From assembly GCA_947503155.1 (NCBI GenBank), contig CANNCL010000001.1:992001-1056000 (forward strand): DNA of 64,000 nucleotides, written 5' to 3'. The notes beneath the pieces are model-generated. The model did no database searches. It saw nothing but the letters and a program-made list of their open reading frames with translations, and was not told where the DNA came from. Positions 17,013-26,637 of the stretch are shown piece after piece (position 1 is the stretch's first letter; every line of letters begins with the position of its first letter). The translations under genes and the position numbers were made by a program. The stretch is from an uncultured Erythrobacter sp. (GTDB lineage Bacteria > Pseudomonadota > Alphaproteobacteria > Sphingomonadales > Sphingomonadaceae).

Positions 17013-19331
17013 ATGTCGAAGCGCGGTGACACTCTCCAAAATAAGGGCAAGCGCGGCTCTCGCCGTGCTGCGAGCGATCGTGCCAAGTCCGGTTCGGGCG
17101 GTTCTGGTGGTGGCTCCGGTGGAGGCGGCAAGAAACGTTTGTCGCGCAGCGGCGGCTCTTCTGGCGGCTCTGGCGGCGGACAGAAAGAGCCATCCTTCCT
17201 ATGGAAATGGACCAAGCGGCTGACCCTTTGGGGCGGCATTGCGGCGGTATTGGGCGCGGTGTTCCTTGCTTTTGCGGTTGGATTTGCCGCGCGCGAGATC
17301 CCTAGTTTTCAGCAGCTAAAGGCCAATCAAACTGGCCAAACTATTTTGGTACGCGCGCGCGATGGCAGTGAAATTGTCGAGATCGGCCCAAGTTTTGGCG
17401 AATGGTTGGATCATGATGAGATACCGGTGAACATGCGCAATGCGATGGTCGCGGTCGAAGATCGACGGTTCCATTCGCATTTCGGCGTTGATTTCTGGCG
17501 CACTGGCGGCGCGATTATCGAAGGGATCACCGGATCGCGTTCGCGCGTCGGCGGCACCTCCACTATTTCTCAGCAATTGGCGCGGAATTTATTCCTATCG
17601 TCCAACCGCACCTTTGACCGCAAAGCGCGCGAGGCAGTGCTCGCGATGGCACTGGAATGGCGTTTCAGCAAAGAACAATTGCTCGAACTGTATCTCAACA
17701 AGGTTTATTTTGGCGGCGGCGCGTATGGTGTGGACAGCGCCAGCCGCAAGTTCTTCAGCCATCCCGGAACAGAGCTTTCCGTCGCTGAAGCCTCGATCAT
17801 CGCGGGCCTTGTAAAAGCGCCGAGCCGCTATTCCCCAACTGCCGATGTGCAAGCCGCCGTGGACCGCGCTCAGGTGGTCTTGAGGCTAATGCGCGAACAG
17901 AATTACATCACCGCGGCGCAGGCCAATGTTGATGTCGATACGGTCGAGTTGAAACAGCAATCAGGTCAGAATTCTGTGCGCTATTTCACTGATTGGGCGC
18001 TGCCACAGCTCGATATTTTGCTGCCCGAAACCAACGCACCATTAGAAGTATGGACGACGCTTGATGTCGGGATGCAGCGCGCTGCGACCGCTTCGATTGA
18101 TGCAAACACGCCCGATGGAACACAAGGCGCCTTGGTCAGTGTTGACCGTGACGGAGCGATCCTGGCTCTGGTGGGCGGCACCGATTACGTTGAAAGCAAT
18201 TTCAATCGCGCGACCAGTGCGATGCGGCAACCGGGCTCTTCATGGAAATTGTTCGTGTATCTCGCCGCTTTGGAAGCCGGCTATCGGCCGACCGATGAAG
18301 TCAAAGATGTGCCCACAACAATTGACGGCTGGAGCCCGCGCAATTCGAATGGCCGAAATATCGGCGAGACAACTTTGCGCCGCTCCTTTGCCTTTTCGAT
18401 CAACACGGTTGCGGCGCAACTGGGTAATGAAGTTGGGTTCGGGACGGTCGCCTCTATGGCGAGGCGATTTGGGATCAGCAGTCCGATCTCGACCTTCCCT
18501 TCTATGGTGCTTGGCTCCAGCGAAGTGCGCTTGATCGAAATGACCCGCGCTTTTGCCGCTATCTCCGCAGGCGGCATGGCAGTGGAGCCTTACGGTATCC
18601 TCAAAGTCACCACCGCTGATGGGGAGACGATCTACGAGCACGAAAATGCGCGCGAAACACAATTGGTGCCGGACTATGTTGCCGCCGGGATGACCGATCT
18701 TCTGCAAGCGGCGGTGCAAACCGGTACGGGCCGCGCGGCGCAAATTGGGAGGCCAGTTGCAGGCAAGACTGGCACGACCAGTTCTAACAAAGACGGGTGG
18801 TTTGTAGGTTTCTCCAGCGGGATCACCACGGGCGTATGGATGGGCCGCGATGACGCGCGCGCTGTACCTGGATTGCAGGGCGGACGCGCCCCGGCCCGCG
18901 CGTTTGCCGCCTATATGCGTTACGCCGTGAGGGACCGTGCAGTGGAAGAATTCGACACGGAATTGAACCTGCCCGAATGGCGGTTGGAGCCTGATGAAGA
19001 GGCAATGTTTGGCGATCCCGATGACTATTACTTCATCGATGAACAAGGCAATCTGATCGAGCCGGGACGGCGCGATCCGCGCGATGACAGTTTCGATGGT
19101 GCATTTGGCGTGGAGGGAGAAAACCCCGGCGGGTTGGTGCCCGTGCCTGAGCCGCCGCCCGCCGCGAGCCAAGATTTCTTGGAGCAAGCAACTGGGCAGA
19201 GCATTGAGCCGAAAGAAGGCCAGCGCTCACCCCCTTCACCAAACACGCGCCCTCCAGCTGCGCCAGCGACCGCCCCGCCGAGGCGGCAAAGCGGGGCAGG
19301 TCCCAACAACAGCGAGGCTCAATTGAATTGA
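17013..19331 (+). CDS. Class A penicillin-binding protein (PBP1A family)
   Basis: 772 aa bifunctional peptidoglycan synthase. Residues 1-60 are cytoplasmic, basic and Gly/Ser-rich. One TM helix (about 72-95) is followed by the GT51 glycosyltransferase: AVEDRRFHSHFGVD with the catalytic Glu, GTSTISQQLARNLFL, and KEQLLELYLNKVYFGGGAYG. The transpeptidase has SxxK in QPGSSWKLFVYL, SxN in FSINTVAAQ and the KTGTT box. A Pro-rich tail covers the last 80 residues. It polymerises and crosslinks glycan strands at the inner-membrane periplasmic face. A strong terminator follows. Confidence 0.95.
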   Translation: MSKRGDTLQNKGKRGSRRAASDRAKSGSGGSGGGSGGGGKKRLSRSGGSSGGSGGGQKEPSFLWKWTKRLTLWGGIAAVLGAVFLAFAVGFAAREIPSFQQLKANQTGQTILVRARDGSEIVEIGPSFGEWLDHDEIPVNMRNAMVAVEDRRFHSHFGVDFWRTGGAIIEGITGSRSRVGGTSTISQQLARNLFLSSNRTFDRKAREAVLAMALEWRFSKEQLLELYLNKVYFGGGAYGVDSASRKFFSHPGTELSVAEASIIAGLVKAPSRYSPTADVQAAVDRAQVVLRLMREQNYITAAQANVDVDTVELKQQSGQNSVRYFTDWALPQLDILLPETNAPLEVWTTLDVGMQRAATASIDANTPDGTQGALVSVDRDGAILALVGGTDYVESNFNRATSAMRQPGSSWKLFVYLAALEAGYRPTDEVKDVPTTIDGWSPRNSNGRNIGETTLRRSFAFSINTVAAQLGNEVGFGTVASMARRFGISSPISTFPSMVLGSSEVRLIEMTRAFAAISAGGMAVEPYGILKVTTADGETIYEHENARETQLVPDYVAAGMTDLLQAAVQTGTGRAAQIGRPVAGKTGTTSSNKDGWFVGFSSGITTGVWMGRDDARAVPGLQGGRAPARAFAAYMRYAVRDRAVEEFDTELNLPEWRLEPDEEAMFGDPDDYYFIDEQGNLIEPGRRDPRDDSFDGAFGVEGENPGGLVPVPEPPPAASQDFLEQATGQSIEPKEGQRSPPSPNTRPPAAPATAPPRRQSGAGPNNSEAQLN

Positions 19332-19354
19332 GAGCGCCGCGAAACAAGGCATAG

Positions 19355-19390
19355 AAAAAGCCCCGGAGCGTATGGCTCCGGGGCTTTTTT
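19355..19390. terminator. Bidirectional rho-independent terminator
   Basis: A perfect 14-bp stem (AAAAAGCCCCGGAG with CTCCGGGGCTTTTT) around a 7-base loop has A-tracts and T-tracts on both sides. It lies between the convergent PBP1A and DegP-type protease genes and should stop transcription from both. Confidence 0.95.
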
Positions 19391-19424
19391 CTTAGGTTGC
19401 TCAGACTCGGTCTGAGCGCTGAGT

Positions 19425-20957
19425 TTATCGCAGGCGAACCGGTACGAAGCGAGGCGGCGCACCGCGCCGTTGAATGCGCAGCAGCACAGCATCGCGGTTG
19501 CCCGCTTCAGCAGCGCCAATCTGCTCGCGCAGACCTTCGATTGTGCTCACCGCCTGATAATTGGCCGACAGGATGATGTCGCCCCGACGCAGACCTTTGC
19601 GGCCCGCATCAGAGTTCGGGTCAACCGCGCCAATAACCAAGCCCGCCGTATCCGCATCCACGCCAAGACTGCGCGCGATTTGCGGGGTCATTTCGAGAAC
19701 TTGCAGGCCGAGTTTCTCAGCGATCATTTCATCGGATTCGTCCGGCGCCATTGGCTCTTCTGAATCGGGATCAAATGTCTGTTGTTGCTGCGCCAATTCG
19801 GCTTCGCTTGGGCGTTTGCCCAGAACCGCGCTCAACGAAATAGCGTTACCGTCGCGGATCGCGTCGACATCTACGCTTTCACCCGGTGCAATATTCGCGA
19901 CCAGGAAAGACACAGTCTGCTCAGACGTGACCTCTTGGCCGTTAATGCTGACGATAATGTCGCCCGCACGCAGTCCGGCGCTGTCTGCTGCGCTGTCATC
20001 CTGCACGGATTGCACCATCTCACCGCGGTTACGCGGCAGGCCAAGCGAATCGGCAAGGTCATCGTTCATCGGCTCAAGGCTCACGCCCAAGAAACCGCGT
20101 TCAATCTCATTACCTTGCCGCAATTGTTCCACAATCGGCGCAGCGATCTCAGCAGGGATGGCAAAACCGATTCCGACGCTGCCACCTGACGGTGAGAAGA
20201 TCGCATTGTTGATGCCGATCACATTGCCGCGCATGTCAAACAATGGCCCGCCGGAATTGCCGCGATTGATGCTGGCATCTGTTTGAATGAAGCGGTCATA
20301 CGCGCCGCCTTGCCCAGTATTGCGGTACACGGCGGACACAATGCCCGATGTAACTGTTCCGCCGAGGCCAAAGGGATTGCCGATCGCAACCACCCATTCG
20401 CCAACGCGCGTTGCCGCCGAGTCGCCGAAATTCACAAACGGAAAGGTGTTTTCCGATTGGATCTTCAGCACAGCCAGATCGGACGCCGCATCGGCCCCGA
20501 CCAGCTCGGCCTGATATTCTGTGCCGTCAGGCATAGTGACCGTAATTTCTTCGAGCGTCGCGCGGTTATCGGGCGCCACAACGTGATTGTTGGTCACCAC
20601 AAAACCATCAGCGCTGATGATAAAGCCTGAACCCAGCGACTGCGCTTCGCGCGTTTGCGGGGCATTGTTGCCGCCGCGCCGCCGGTTGAAAAGTTCGGCG
20701 AAAGGCGTGCCAGCAAAAGGATTGCGATCAACTTGGATCGATTGCCGCGTCGCAATGTTGACCACGGCGGGCTGCAATTGCTCCGTCAAATCGGCAAAGC
20801 TCGCAGGCGCGCCCTCTATTGGAACGACTTGGCTCATTACTGAGCCTTCGTTTTGTGCCACCTGTGCGCCCGCTGGGTATCCGGTCATCAGCGATATCGC
20901 CGCACCCCCCACCAAAAGCGCGCTCGTTAGTCCATAAACATACCGCACGTTGCTCAC
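19425..20957 (-). CDS. DegP/Do-like periplasmic serine endopeptidase
   Basis: 510 aa. The N-terminal hydrophobic leader (about residues 5-30) is followed by a trypsin-like domain with catalytic His in VVTNNHVV, Asp in ASDLAVLKI and Ser in NRGNSGGPL. PDZ1 begins near GFLGVSLEPM and PDZ2 near GLVIGAVDPNSD. It degrades or refolds damaged envelope proteins. GTG at 20957 is chosen because GAGAGGAC lies immediately upstream; the frame could begin at 20990. It lies 175 bases downstream of hflC on the same strand, an envelope protein quality control cluster. Confidence 0.93.
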   Translation of the reverse strand: MSNVRYVYGLTSALLVGGAAISLMTGYPAGAQVAQNEGSVMSQVVPIEGAPASFADLTEQLQPAVVNIATRQSIQVDRNPFAGTPFAELFNRRRGGNNAPQTREAQSLGSGFIISADGFVVTNNHVVAPDNRATLEEITVTMPDGTEYQAELVGADAASDLAVLKIQSENTFPFVNFGDSAATRVGEWVVAIGNPFGLGGTVTSGIVSAVYRNTGQGGAYDRFIQTDASINRGNSGGPLFDMRGNVIGINNAIFSPSGGSVGIGFAIPAEIAAPIVEQLRQGNEIERGFLGVSLEPMNDDLADSLGLPRNRGEMVQSVQDDSAADSAGLRAGDIIVSINGQEVTSEQTVSFLVANIAPGESVDVDAIRDGNAISLSAVLGKRPSEAELAQQQQTFDPDSEEPMAPDESDEMIAEKLGLQVLEMTPQIARSLGVDADTAGLVIGAVDPNSDAGRKGLRRGDIILSANYQAVSTIEGLREQIGAAEAGNRDAVLLRIQRRGAPPRFVPVRLR

Positions 20958-21132
20958 GTCCTCTCGTTCCTTTTCCTCTTGATCACCCAATAAAGGCGGT
21001 CAGTTTCTATCCCAGTTACGCCGCCACAATGCGCTCAGACGCACTGAACAACGATTGAACACACTTGTAGTCGGTAGCTTTGTATCAACCGTTCGTCTGA
21101 TGCTTGCTATAAGTTACCGTCGTCCGCTCTCG

Positions 21133-21969
21133 TTACCGGCTCCCGCGGAACTGGCGCAGAAATTCATTGTCTTGCGACATGATGATCGAACTTTCCCCGC
21201 GTCCTTCGCCGCGAGCAAAGGTGGCCTCATAACTCTGCATGGCGCGGTAAAAGTCATAGAACTCACCATCCTGACTAAAGCTTTCGGCATAGATCCGAGC
21301 AGCTTCGGCGTCGGCCTCTGCGCGGATCACACGGGCATCGCGCGTACCGGCGGCGCGAATGGTCCGGGCTTCGCGCTCGCGGTCCGATTCCATCCGTTGA
21401 AACGCCGATTGCAACGGCGCGCCCGACGGCAAATCGGTGCGTTTAATCTGCACATCGATCACTTCCGCACCATACTGCCGTGCTTCGCGGTCCAGATTTG
21501 CGCGGACATTGGCCAAAGCCGTGCCGCGTTCGGCGGTCAGCATGGCGGCAAATGTCCGGCGGCCCAGCTCCTGACGCAGTGCAGAGTTCAAGATCGGCTC
21601 CAAGGCGATGCGGACACCATCGGTTGTCCCGGCGCGTTCGACCATGCGGATCGGATCAACGATCCGAAACCGTGCATAGGCATCAACCAGCAAGCGTTGC
21701 TGATCGTTGGAGAGCACTTCTTCCTGCGTCATTTCAAGATCGAGCACGCGTTTTTCAATCGTGCGCACCGATTCGATCAATGGGATGCGAAAATACAGCC
21801 CAGCGGGAAAGTCGCTTCCCGGGCGGTTCACGATCCGAACTGGCTCACCCGTACGGATTACGACTGCTTGTTCTTCTTCGTTGACGACATAGGCGCTCAT
21901 CATGAACGTGATAGCGGCGACGCCCAGAGCGACTATTGCCCAGCGATAATTGTTCCAGAGAGTTTCCAT
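21133..21969 (-). CDS. hflC: HflC, FtsH-modulating SPFH protein
   Basis: 278 aa. A single N-terminal TM helix (around residues 10-30) precedes an SPFH/band 7 domain with EEQAVVIRTGEPVRI and VDAYARFRIVDP. The coiled-coil region contains RTDLPSGAPLQSAFQRMESDREREARTIRA, a hallmark of HflC. With HflK it forms a membrane complex that cages FtsH and limits its proteolysis. It starts 2 bases after hflK stops, so the two are co-translated. Confidence 0.95.
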   Translation of the reverse strand: METLWNNYRWAIVALGVAAITFMMSAYVVNEEEQAVVIRTGEPVRIVNRPGSDFPAGLYFRIPLIESVRTIEKRVLDLEMTQEEVLSNDQQRLLVDAYARFRIVDPIRMVERAGTTDGVRIALEPILNSALRQELGRRTFAAMLTAERGTALANVRANLDREARQYGAEVIDVQIKRTDLPSGAPLQSAFQRMESDREREARTIRAAGTRDARVIRAEADAEAARIYAESFSQDGEFYDFYRAMQSYEATFARGEGRGESSIIMSQDNEFLRQFRGSR

Positions 21970-21971
21970 GA

Positions 21972-23165
21972 TTATTGGCCTCCCGTTGATGTTGCGGGCT
22001 GGGCGGCTGGCGCCTCCACCGTAATTTGCGGCGGCGCGGCGGTGGCCCGGCGGCGAATTTCAGGCAGCGGCAGGTATGGTGTTACGCCCTCCGCCTCGAC
22101 AATCGTCTTGTCGGTTACGGCCAAAACACGCTCCATCGTTTCATAGTAAAGCCGTTGGCGAGTCACACCCGGCGCTAGGCGATATTGTTGGTATACTTTG
22201 TCAAATGCCTCGGCCTCACCTTCGGCCTCTGTAATGGTTTGCTGCGCGTAACCTTGCGCTTGGTTGCGCGCCCGGTCAGCGTTTTGTTCAGCCACAGACA
22301 CGTCGCGGAACGCTTCATTCACTTCGCCAGGAGGGTCAGCCTTGGCGATTTCAACACCGACGACTTGAATGCCAGCGCGGTATGTATCGAGCGTTTCTTG
22401 CATCCGCTCGCGCACGGCCTGCTGAATTTCGGCGCGACCTTGGCCTGAAAATGTGTCGTCCAACGTCTTTTCGGCAACCGATGCGCGCATCGCGGCTTCG
22501 GCGACTTCGTTGACGGTTTCCTCAGGTTCGGCGAGCTGGAATTTGAAATCTTCCAAATTATTGATGCGCCAACGGACAATGTAGCTGAGATCGACAAGGT
22601 TTTGATCGCCGGTCAGGATCAGTTTTTCGGCAGAACCATCGGGGATGTTCACGGCGCGAACGCCTTCGACATCTTCGATATCGACTGTTTCAAAAGGGTA
22701 AGGGAGCGTCGGATGCAGGCCCGGTGTGAGTGTGCGGCTGTAATTACCGAGTGTTTTTACCACTGCGTTTTCACGCGCTTCGACCAGATGCAATCCGGTG
22801 GCAAGCCACCAAAGGATTATGCCCAGGACAACAAGGATAGGTGCCCAACTGCCGCCGCCGGGACGTTCAGGAAAGCTGAAACCGCCCCCTCCGCCGCCGC
22901 CGGCGCGGCGCGGACCTTCTGGACCGCGGTTTTTAAAGATGTCTTCAATATTGGCAGATTTGCGCCCGCCGCGTTTCCCGCCATCGCCGCCGCCAGGCAG
23001 CCACGGATTGCGCGGGCCGTCATCATTTCCTGATGAACCGCCGCCGTCGCCGTCGCCGTCATCACCCCCGCCATTAGAGCCGCTGCTTCCAGAGCCGCCC
23101 CAGGGATTTTTCTTGCCAGCCATAGCGAGGCCAAGATTCTTTTTGAAACCATCAAACAATTGCAT
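21972..23165 (-). CDS. hflK: HflK, FtsH-modulating SPFH protein
   Basis: 397 aa. The first 110 residues are an unusual Gly/Asp/Ser/Pro-rich tract with long Gly runs. A TM helix (WAPILVVLGIILWWLATGLH) at about 125-145 follows, then the SPFH domain (VVKTLGNYSRTLTPGLHPTLPYPFE) and coiled coil (AQGYAQQTITEAEGEAEAF). ATG at 23165 with GAGAG upstream; a longer frame to 23600 antisense to mrp is spurious. The partner HflC follows directly. The pair regulates FtsH at the inner membrane. Confidence 0.95.
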   Translation of the reverse strand: MQLFDGFKKNLGLAMAGKKNPWGGSGSSGSNGGGDDGDGDGGGSSGNDDGPRNPWLPGGGDGGKRGGRKSANIEDIFKNRGPEGPRRAGGGGGGGFSFPERPGGGSWAPILVVLGIILWWLATGLHLVEARENAVVKTLGNYSRTLTPGLHPTLPYPFETVDIEDVEGVRAVNIPDGSAEKLILTGDQNLVDLSYIVRWRINNLEDFKFQLAEPEETVNEVAEAAMRASVAEKTLDDTFSGQGRAEIQQAVRERMQETLDTYRAGIQVVGVEIAKADPPGEVNEAFRDVSVAEQNADRARNQAQGYAQQTITEAEGEAEAFDKVYQQYRLAPGVTRQRLYYETMERVLAVTDKTIVEAEGVTPYLPLPEIRRRATAAPPQITVEAPAAQPATSTGGQ

Positions 23166-23240
23166 GACTCTCTTATAGGAACGCAATTTGAGGAAAAACA
23201 GGGGTTGGCGCGGTGAATTTGGTGCTAGAGGGCATTCCTT

Positions 23241-24257
23241 ATGAGCAATGACGAAAAAAATGCCCCGAAAACGGCCCCGAAATCTGCGGCAGATGCAGAA
23301 GCAAATATTCGCGCAGCGTTGCCGGTTGAGATCGCGGGACGCATCCGTTCCGGTCGCATAGCGGACCGGCGCGCGGTTGTCGTAGCAGAAGCAGGCGACC
23401 TCGGCGCAAAGGCGCGCGAAGAGCTGGAAAAGCTCATCGAAGGCGCTTTGTCGGGCCTTGCCGATGTCGATGAAGTCCGCGTCGCTTTGACCGCTGATCG
23501 CCGCCGCCGGATGATTATCGCCGTCGGGTCCGGCAAAGGCGGCGTTGGCAAATCGACGTTGACCACAAATCTCGCGGTCGCTTTGGCTAAGATGGGGCAC
23601 AAGGTTGGGGTGATAGACGGCGATATTTATGGCCCGTCACAGCCGCGCTTGCTCGCGACGGAGCGCGAAAAGCCGATGAGCCAAGGCGACAAGCTGGTTG
23701 CTATCGACAGCCCGCACGGCGTCAAAGTCCTTTCAATGGGACACGTCGTCGCGCCGGGCAAGGCGCTGGCATGGCGCGGGCCGATGGCGGGCAAAGCGTT
23801 GGCGCAATTGGTGGATGCGGTTTGGGATGACACCGAACTGTTACTGATCGATTTGCCGCCGGGCACCGGAGATGTGCAGATTTCGATGATGGCTGATTCT
23901 AAGCCCGATGGCGCAGTCCTGGTTTCGACGCCCCAGGATTTGGCGCTGATGGATGCGGCGCGTGCGGGTCAACTGTTTGAGGATGGCAATGTGCCGATCA
24001 TCGGCTTGGTAGAAAACATGTCCGGCTATGCTTGCCCGCATTGCGGAGAGGTTAGCGATCCGTTTGGTTCAGGCGGTGTGGAGAAATTTGCGAGCGCGCT
24101 CGAAATACCTTTCCTTGGCCGGATCCCGCTGACGATGGAAACGCGCAAAAGCGGCGATGCGGGCCAACCACCTGCCGCTGGCGATGGCGAAGGTGCAGAA
24201 CCCTTTGTCGCAGTTGCGGCGCAGATTGATCGCTGGCTGAAGACCGGGGCGATCTAA
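23241..24257 (+). CDS. Mrp/ApbC-type iron-sulfur cluster carrier ATPase
   Basis: 338 aa. A short DUF59-like N-terminus (about 100 residues) is followed by a MinD/ParA-like ATPase. The deviant Walker A is GSGKGGVGKSTLTTNLA; the switch region is DLPPGTGDVQI. The CPHCGE pair near residue 275 could ligate a bridging [4Fe-4S] cluster. It transfers Fe-S clusters to apoproteins in the cytoplasm. Divergent from hflK across 75 bases; followed 3 bases later by a molybdenum hydroxylase gene, which itself depends on Fe-S partners. Confidence 0.95.
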   Translation: MSNDEKNAPKTAPKSAADAEANIRAALPVEIAGRIRSGRIADRRAVVVAEAGDLGAKAREELEKLIEGALSGLADVDEVRVALTADRRRRMIIAVGSGKGGVGKSTLTTNLAVALAKMGHKVGVIDGDIYGPSQPRLLATEREKPMSQGDKLVAIDSPHGVKVLSMGHVVAPGKALAWRGPMAGKALAQLVDAVWDDTELLLIDLPPGTGDVQISMMADSKPDGAVLVSTPQDLALMDAARAGQLFEDGNVPIIGLVENMSGYACPHCGEVSDPFGSGGVEKFASALEIPFLGRIPLTMETRKSGDAGQPPAAGDGEGAEPFVAVAAQIDRWLKTGAI

Positions 24258-24260
24258 CCA

Positions 24261-26555
24261 ATGGAACTTACTAGGCGCGGATTGGTCACGGGGGCGGCGC
24301 TCGGCGGCGGGTTGCTGGTCGCTTGGTGGTTCGTGCCGCGGACCTATCCCAACCCATTGGAGCCAGCGCGCGGCGAACATGTGTTTGGTGCGTGGATTAA
24401 GATTGCAGAAGATGGCGTCGTGACCGTCGCTGTTCCGCAATTGGAAATGGGCCAAGGGATCACGACCTTGCTGCCACAAATCGTGGCGCAGGAATTGGGC
24501 GCGGATTGGCGGCAGATTGCGGTGGAGCCTGCTCCGGTTGCCGCCGCTTACCCCAATTTCCCGCTAGCGAAGAAATGGGCGGAATTATGGGAGCCACTTG
24601 CACCCGGCCTATCAGATGCAACCGACGATATGCAGACGCGGCAATTCGCCCGAACGCAGCGTTTTACCGCGACCGCCGACGGCACGGCCATTTCCGCATA
24701 TGAAGCGCCCTGCCGCGAAGCCGCCGCCGCGACGCGGGCGATGTTGGCCGAGGAGGCTGCCTCGCGCTGGGGGACGTCTTGGGAAGAATGCGAAGTAGAG
24801 GGCGGCATTGTAAGTTGGGGCGATAACAGCGCGACATTTGGCGAGCTGGCGGTGGGAGCCGCAGATCGATCCGCACCCGATCCCGCACCGATCCGTCCCG
24901 AGGCGCCCAGCGCGTCCCCGCTTCCTTCTGCGAGTAGGGCAGATGGCGAAGACGCGGCCCCACTCCCGGATTTTCCGCGCATCGACCTGCCATCCAAAGT
25001 CGATGGCAGCTTCACCTTCGCCAGCGACGTGCGGTTGCCGGGCATGGTCTATGCTGCGATCCGCCACGGGCCAAGCAATGGTAGCGAGCTGACCGGTTTC
25101 AATGAAGCGGGCGCGGCGGATATCAGCGGAATTGTTGGAGCGGTGAAGACCAAGCGCTGGCTCGCTGTCGCGGCGACTACATGGTGGAGCGCAGAGCGTG
25201 CGTTGTTGGCAATGGCGCCGCAATTCACCACCAGTTTCCCGGTCAATAGCGACGATATTGACGCGCGGATGGACACTTTGCTGACCGGCGGCGACAGTTT
25301 TAAAATTGCAGAAACGGGCTTTGGTGAAGAGGGAATGGCCCGCGTCGACATAGCGCGGCGTTACGAGATTGAGCCCGCTCATGCCGCTCCGCTCGAAACC
25401 GCCAGTGCGGCGGCGCGGTATGGTGATGGCCGATTGGAATTGTGGATCGCCAGCCAAGCGCCTGAACAAGCGCGCGCTGCGGCAGCCAAAGCAGTTGGAT
25501 TGAGGCCCGAAGACGTGGCGCTCTACCCGATGCCGGCCGGCGGCAGTTTCGACGCGCGGCTTGAACATGATCATGCCATTGAAATTGCACATATTGCGAA
25601 ATCTTTGGGTAAGCCGGTTCAGCTCACCTGGAAACGCCGCGAAGAATTGATCCATTCGCGTCCCCGCGCTCCGGCGTTTATCCTGCTGGGCGCGCAATTG
25701 GCGGCGGGCGGCAGTGGTTCGATTGACGCGCTGAAAATGCGGATTGCGACGCCGCCAGCGGCGCAGGAATTTGGGCGGCGGTTGTTTGGCAATTTGACGC
25801 CGTGGGCCGCGATTGCGGAGACGTCGGGCCGCAAGGATGCGCTGGCCTGCGAAGGCGCGGTTCCGCCCTACGAATTGCCCAGTGTGACGGTGCGGCATAT
25901 TCCGGTGGAAACCGGACAGCCGGTTGGCCGAGTGCGCGGCAATGCACACGGCACAGCCGCCTTTGCTACAGAAAGCTTCATTGATGAAGTCGCCGCCAGC
26001 GCAAACCGGGAGCCTTTGTCTTACCGCATGTCGATGTTGGGCAGCGACATCCGCCTCGCTGCCTGCCTTCAACGCGCGGCGTCGATGGCAGAATGGAACG
26101 GCGGCGTCGCACAAAGCGGTCAAGGTATCGCATGTCACCGCATTGGCGACGCCGAAACCGGAGCGCGCATCGCCTGCGTTGCCACAGCGCGTCAGGGCGA
26201 AGGGGGCGTGCGTGTCACGCAGCTTGTCGCGGCGGTCGATATTGGCCGGATCATCAATCTCGATATTGCGAGACAGCAAATTGAGGGCGGATTGCTGTTC
26301 GGGATCGGCATCGCTCTCGGCAATGCTTTGAGGATGCGCGGCGGATTGCCGACCAGTTTTGACTATGCTGATCTCGGCCTGCCCACTTTGGCCGATTGTC
26401 CGGAAATTGATGTCGATTTCATTCCAAGTGAAGCAGCCCCCGCTGATCCGGGCGAGTTGGGCGCGGTAATTGCGCCGCCTGCAATTGCAAATGCGCTGTT
26501 TTCTGCCACAGGGTTGCGGCTCAGGCGTTTGCCTCTACTTTCAGGCGGGATCTGA
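24261..26555 (+). CDS. Molybdopterin-binding subunit of a xanthine dehydrogenase-family hydroxylase (IorB-like)
   Basis: 764 aa. The N-terminus (MELTRRGLVTGAALGGG) has a possible twin-arginine-like leader with only TRRG and a hydrophobic stretch. Following are the aldehyde oxidase/xanthine dehydrogenase large-subunit segments: LEMGQGITTLLPQIVAQELG, DLPSKVDGSFTFASDV, a region with QPVGRVRGNAHG, and a C-terminal VAAVDIGRIINLDIARQQIEGG. It resembles IorB-type subunits that hydroxylate N-heterocycles or aldehydes in the periplasm. The Fe-S small subunit normally encoded beside it is absent here. It may be unpaired or partnered in trans. Substrate unknown. Confidence 0.85.
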   Translation: MELTRRGLVTGAALGGGLLVAWWFVPRTYPNPLEPARGEHVFGAWIKIAEDGVVTVAVPQLEMGQGITTLLPQIVAQELGADWRQIAVEPAPVAAAYPNFPLAKKWAELWEPLAPGLSDATDDMQTRQFARTQRFTATADGTAISAYEAPCREAAAATRAMLAEEAASRWGTSWEECEVEGGIVSWGDNSATFGELAVGAADRSAPDPAPIRPEAPSASPLPSASRADGEDAAPLPDFPRIDLPSKVDGSFTFASDVRLPGMVYAAIRHGPSNGSELTGFNEAGAADISGIVGAVKTKRWLAVAATTWWSAERALLAMAPQFTTSFPVNSDDIDARMDTLLTGGDSFKIAETGFGEEGMARVDIARRYEIEPAHAAPLETASAAARYGDGRLELWIASQAPEQARAAAAKAVGLRPEDVALYPMPAGGSFDARLEHDHAIEIAHIAKSLGKPVQLTWKRREELIHSRPRAPAFILLGAQLAAGGSGSIDALKMRIATPPAAQEFGRRLFGNLTPWAAIAETSGRKDALACEGAVPPYELPSVTVRHIPVETGQPVGRVRGNAHGTAAFATESFIDEVAASANREPLSYRMSMLGSDIRLAACLQRAASMAEWNGGVAQSGQGIACHRIGDAETGARIACVATARQGEGGVRVTQLVAAVDIGRIINLDIARQQIEGGLLFGIGIALGNALRMRGGLPTSFDYADLGLPTLADCPEIDVDFIPSEAAPADPGELGAVIAPPAIANALFSATGLRLRRLPLLSGGI

Positions 26556-26637
26556 CACGCGGTACAATGATTGCCTCTTTACATGAGCCGGTTCCGTATC
26601 TGAACACAACAACGATGAATGAGTGTTTCACACCCAG

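Noticed and set aside
24612..26279. Long open frame of 555 codons antisense to the molybdenum hydroxylase gene
   Set aside because: The plus-strand frame has clear family motifs; the antisense frame is a codon-bias shadow rich in Arg and Cys with no recognisable domain.
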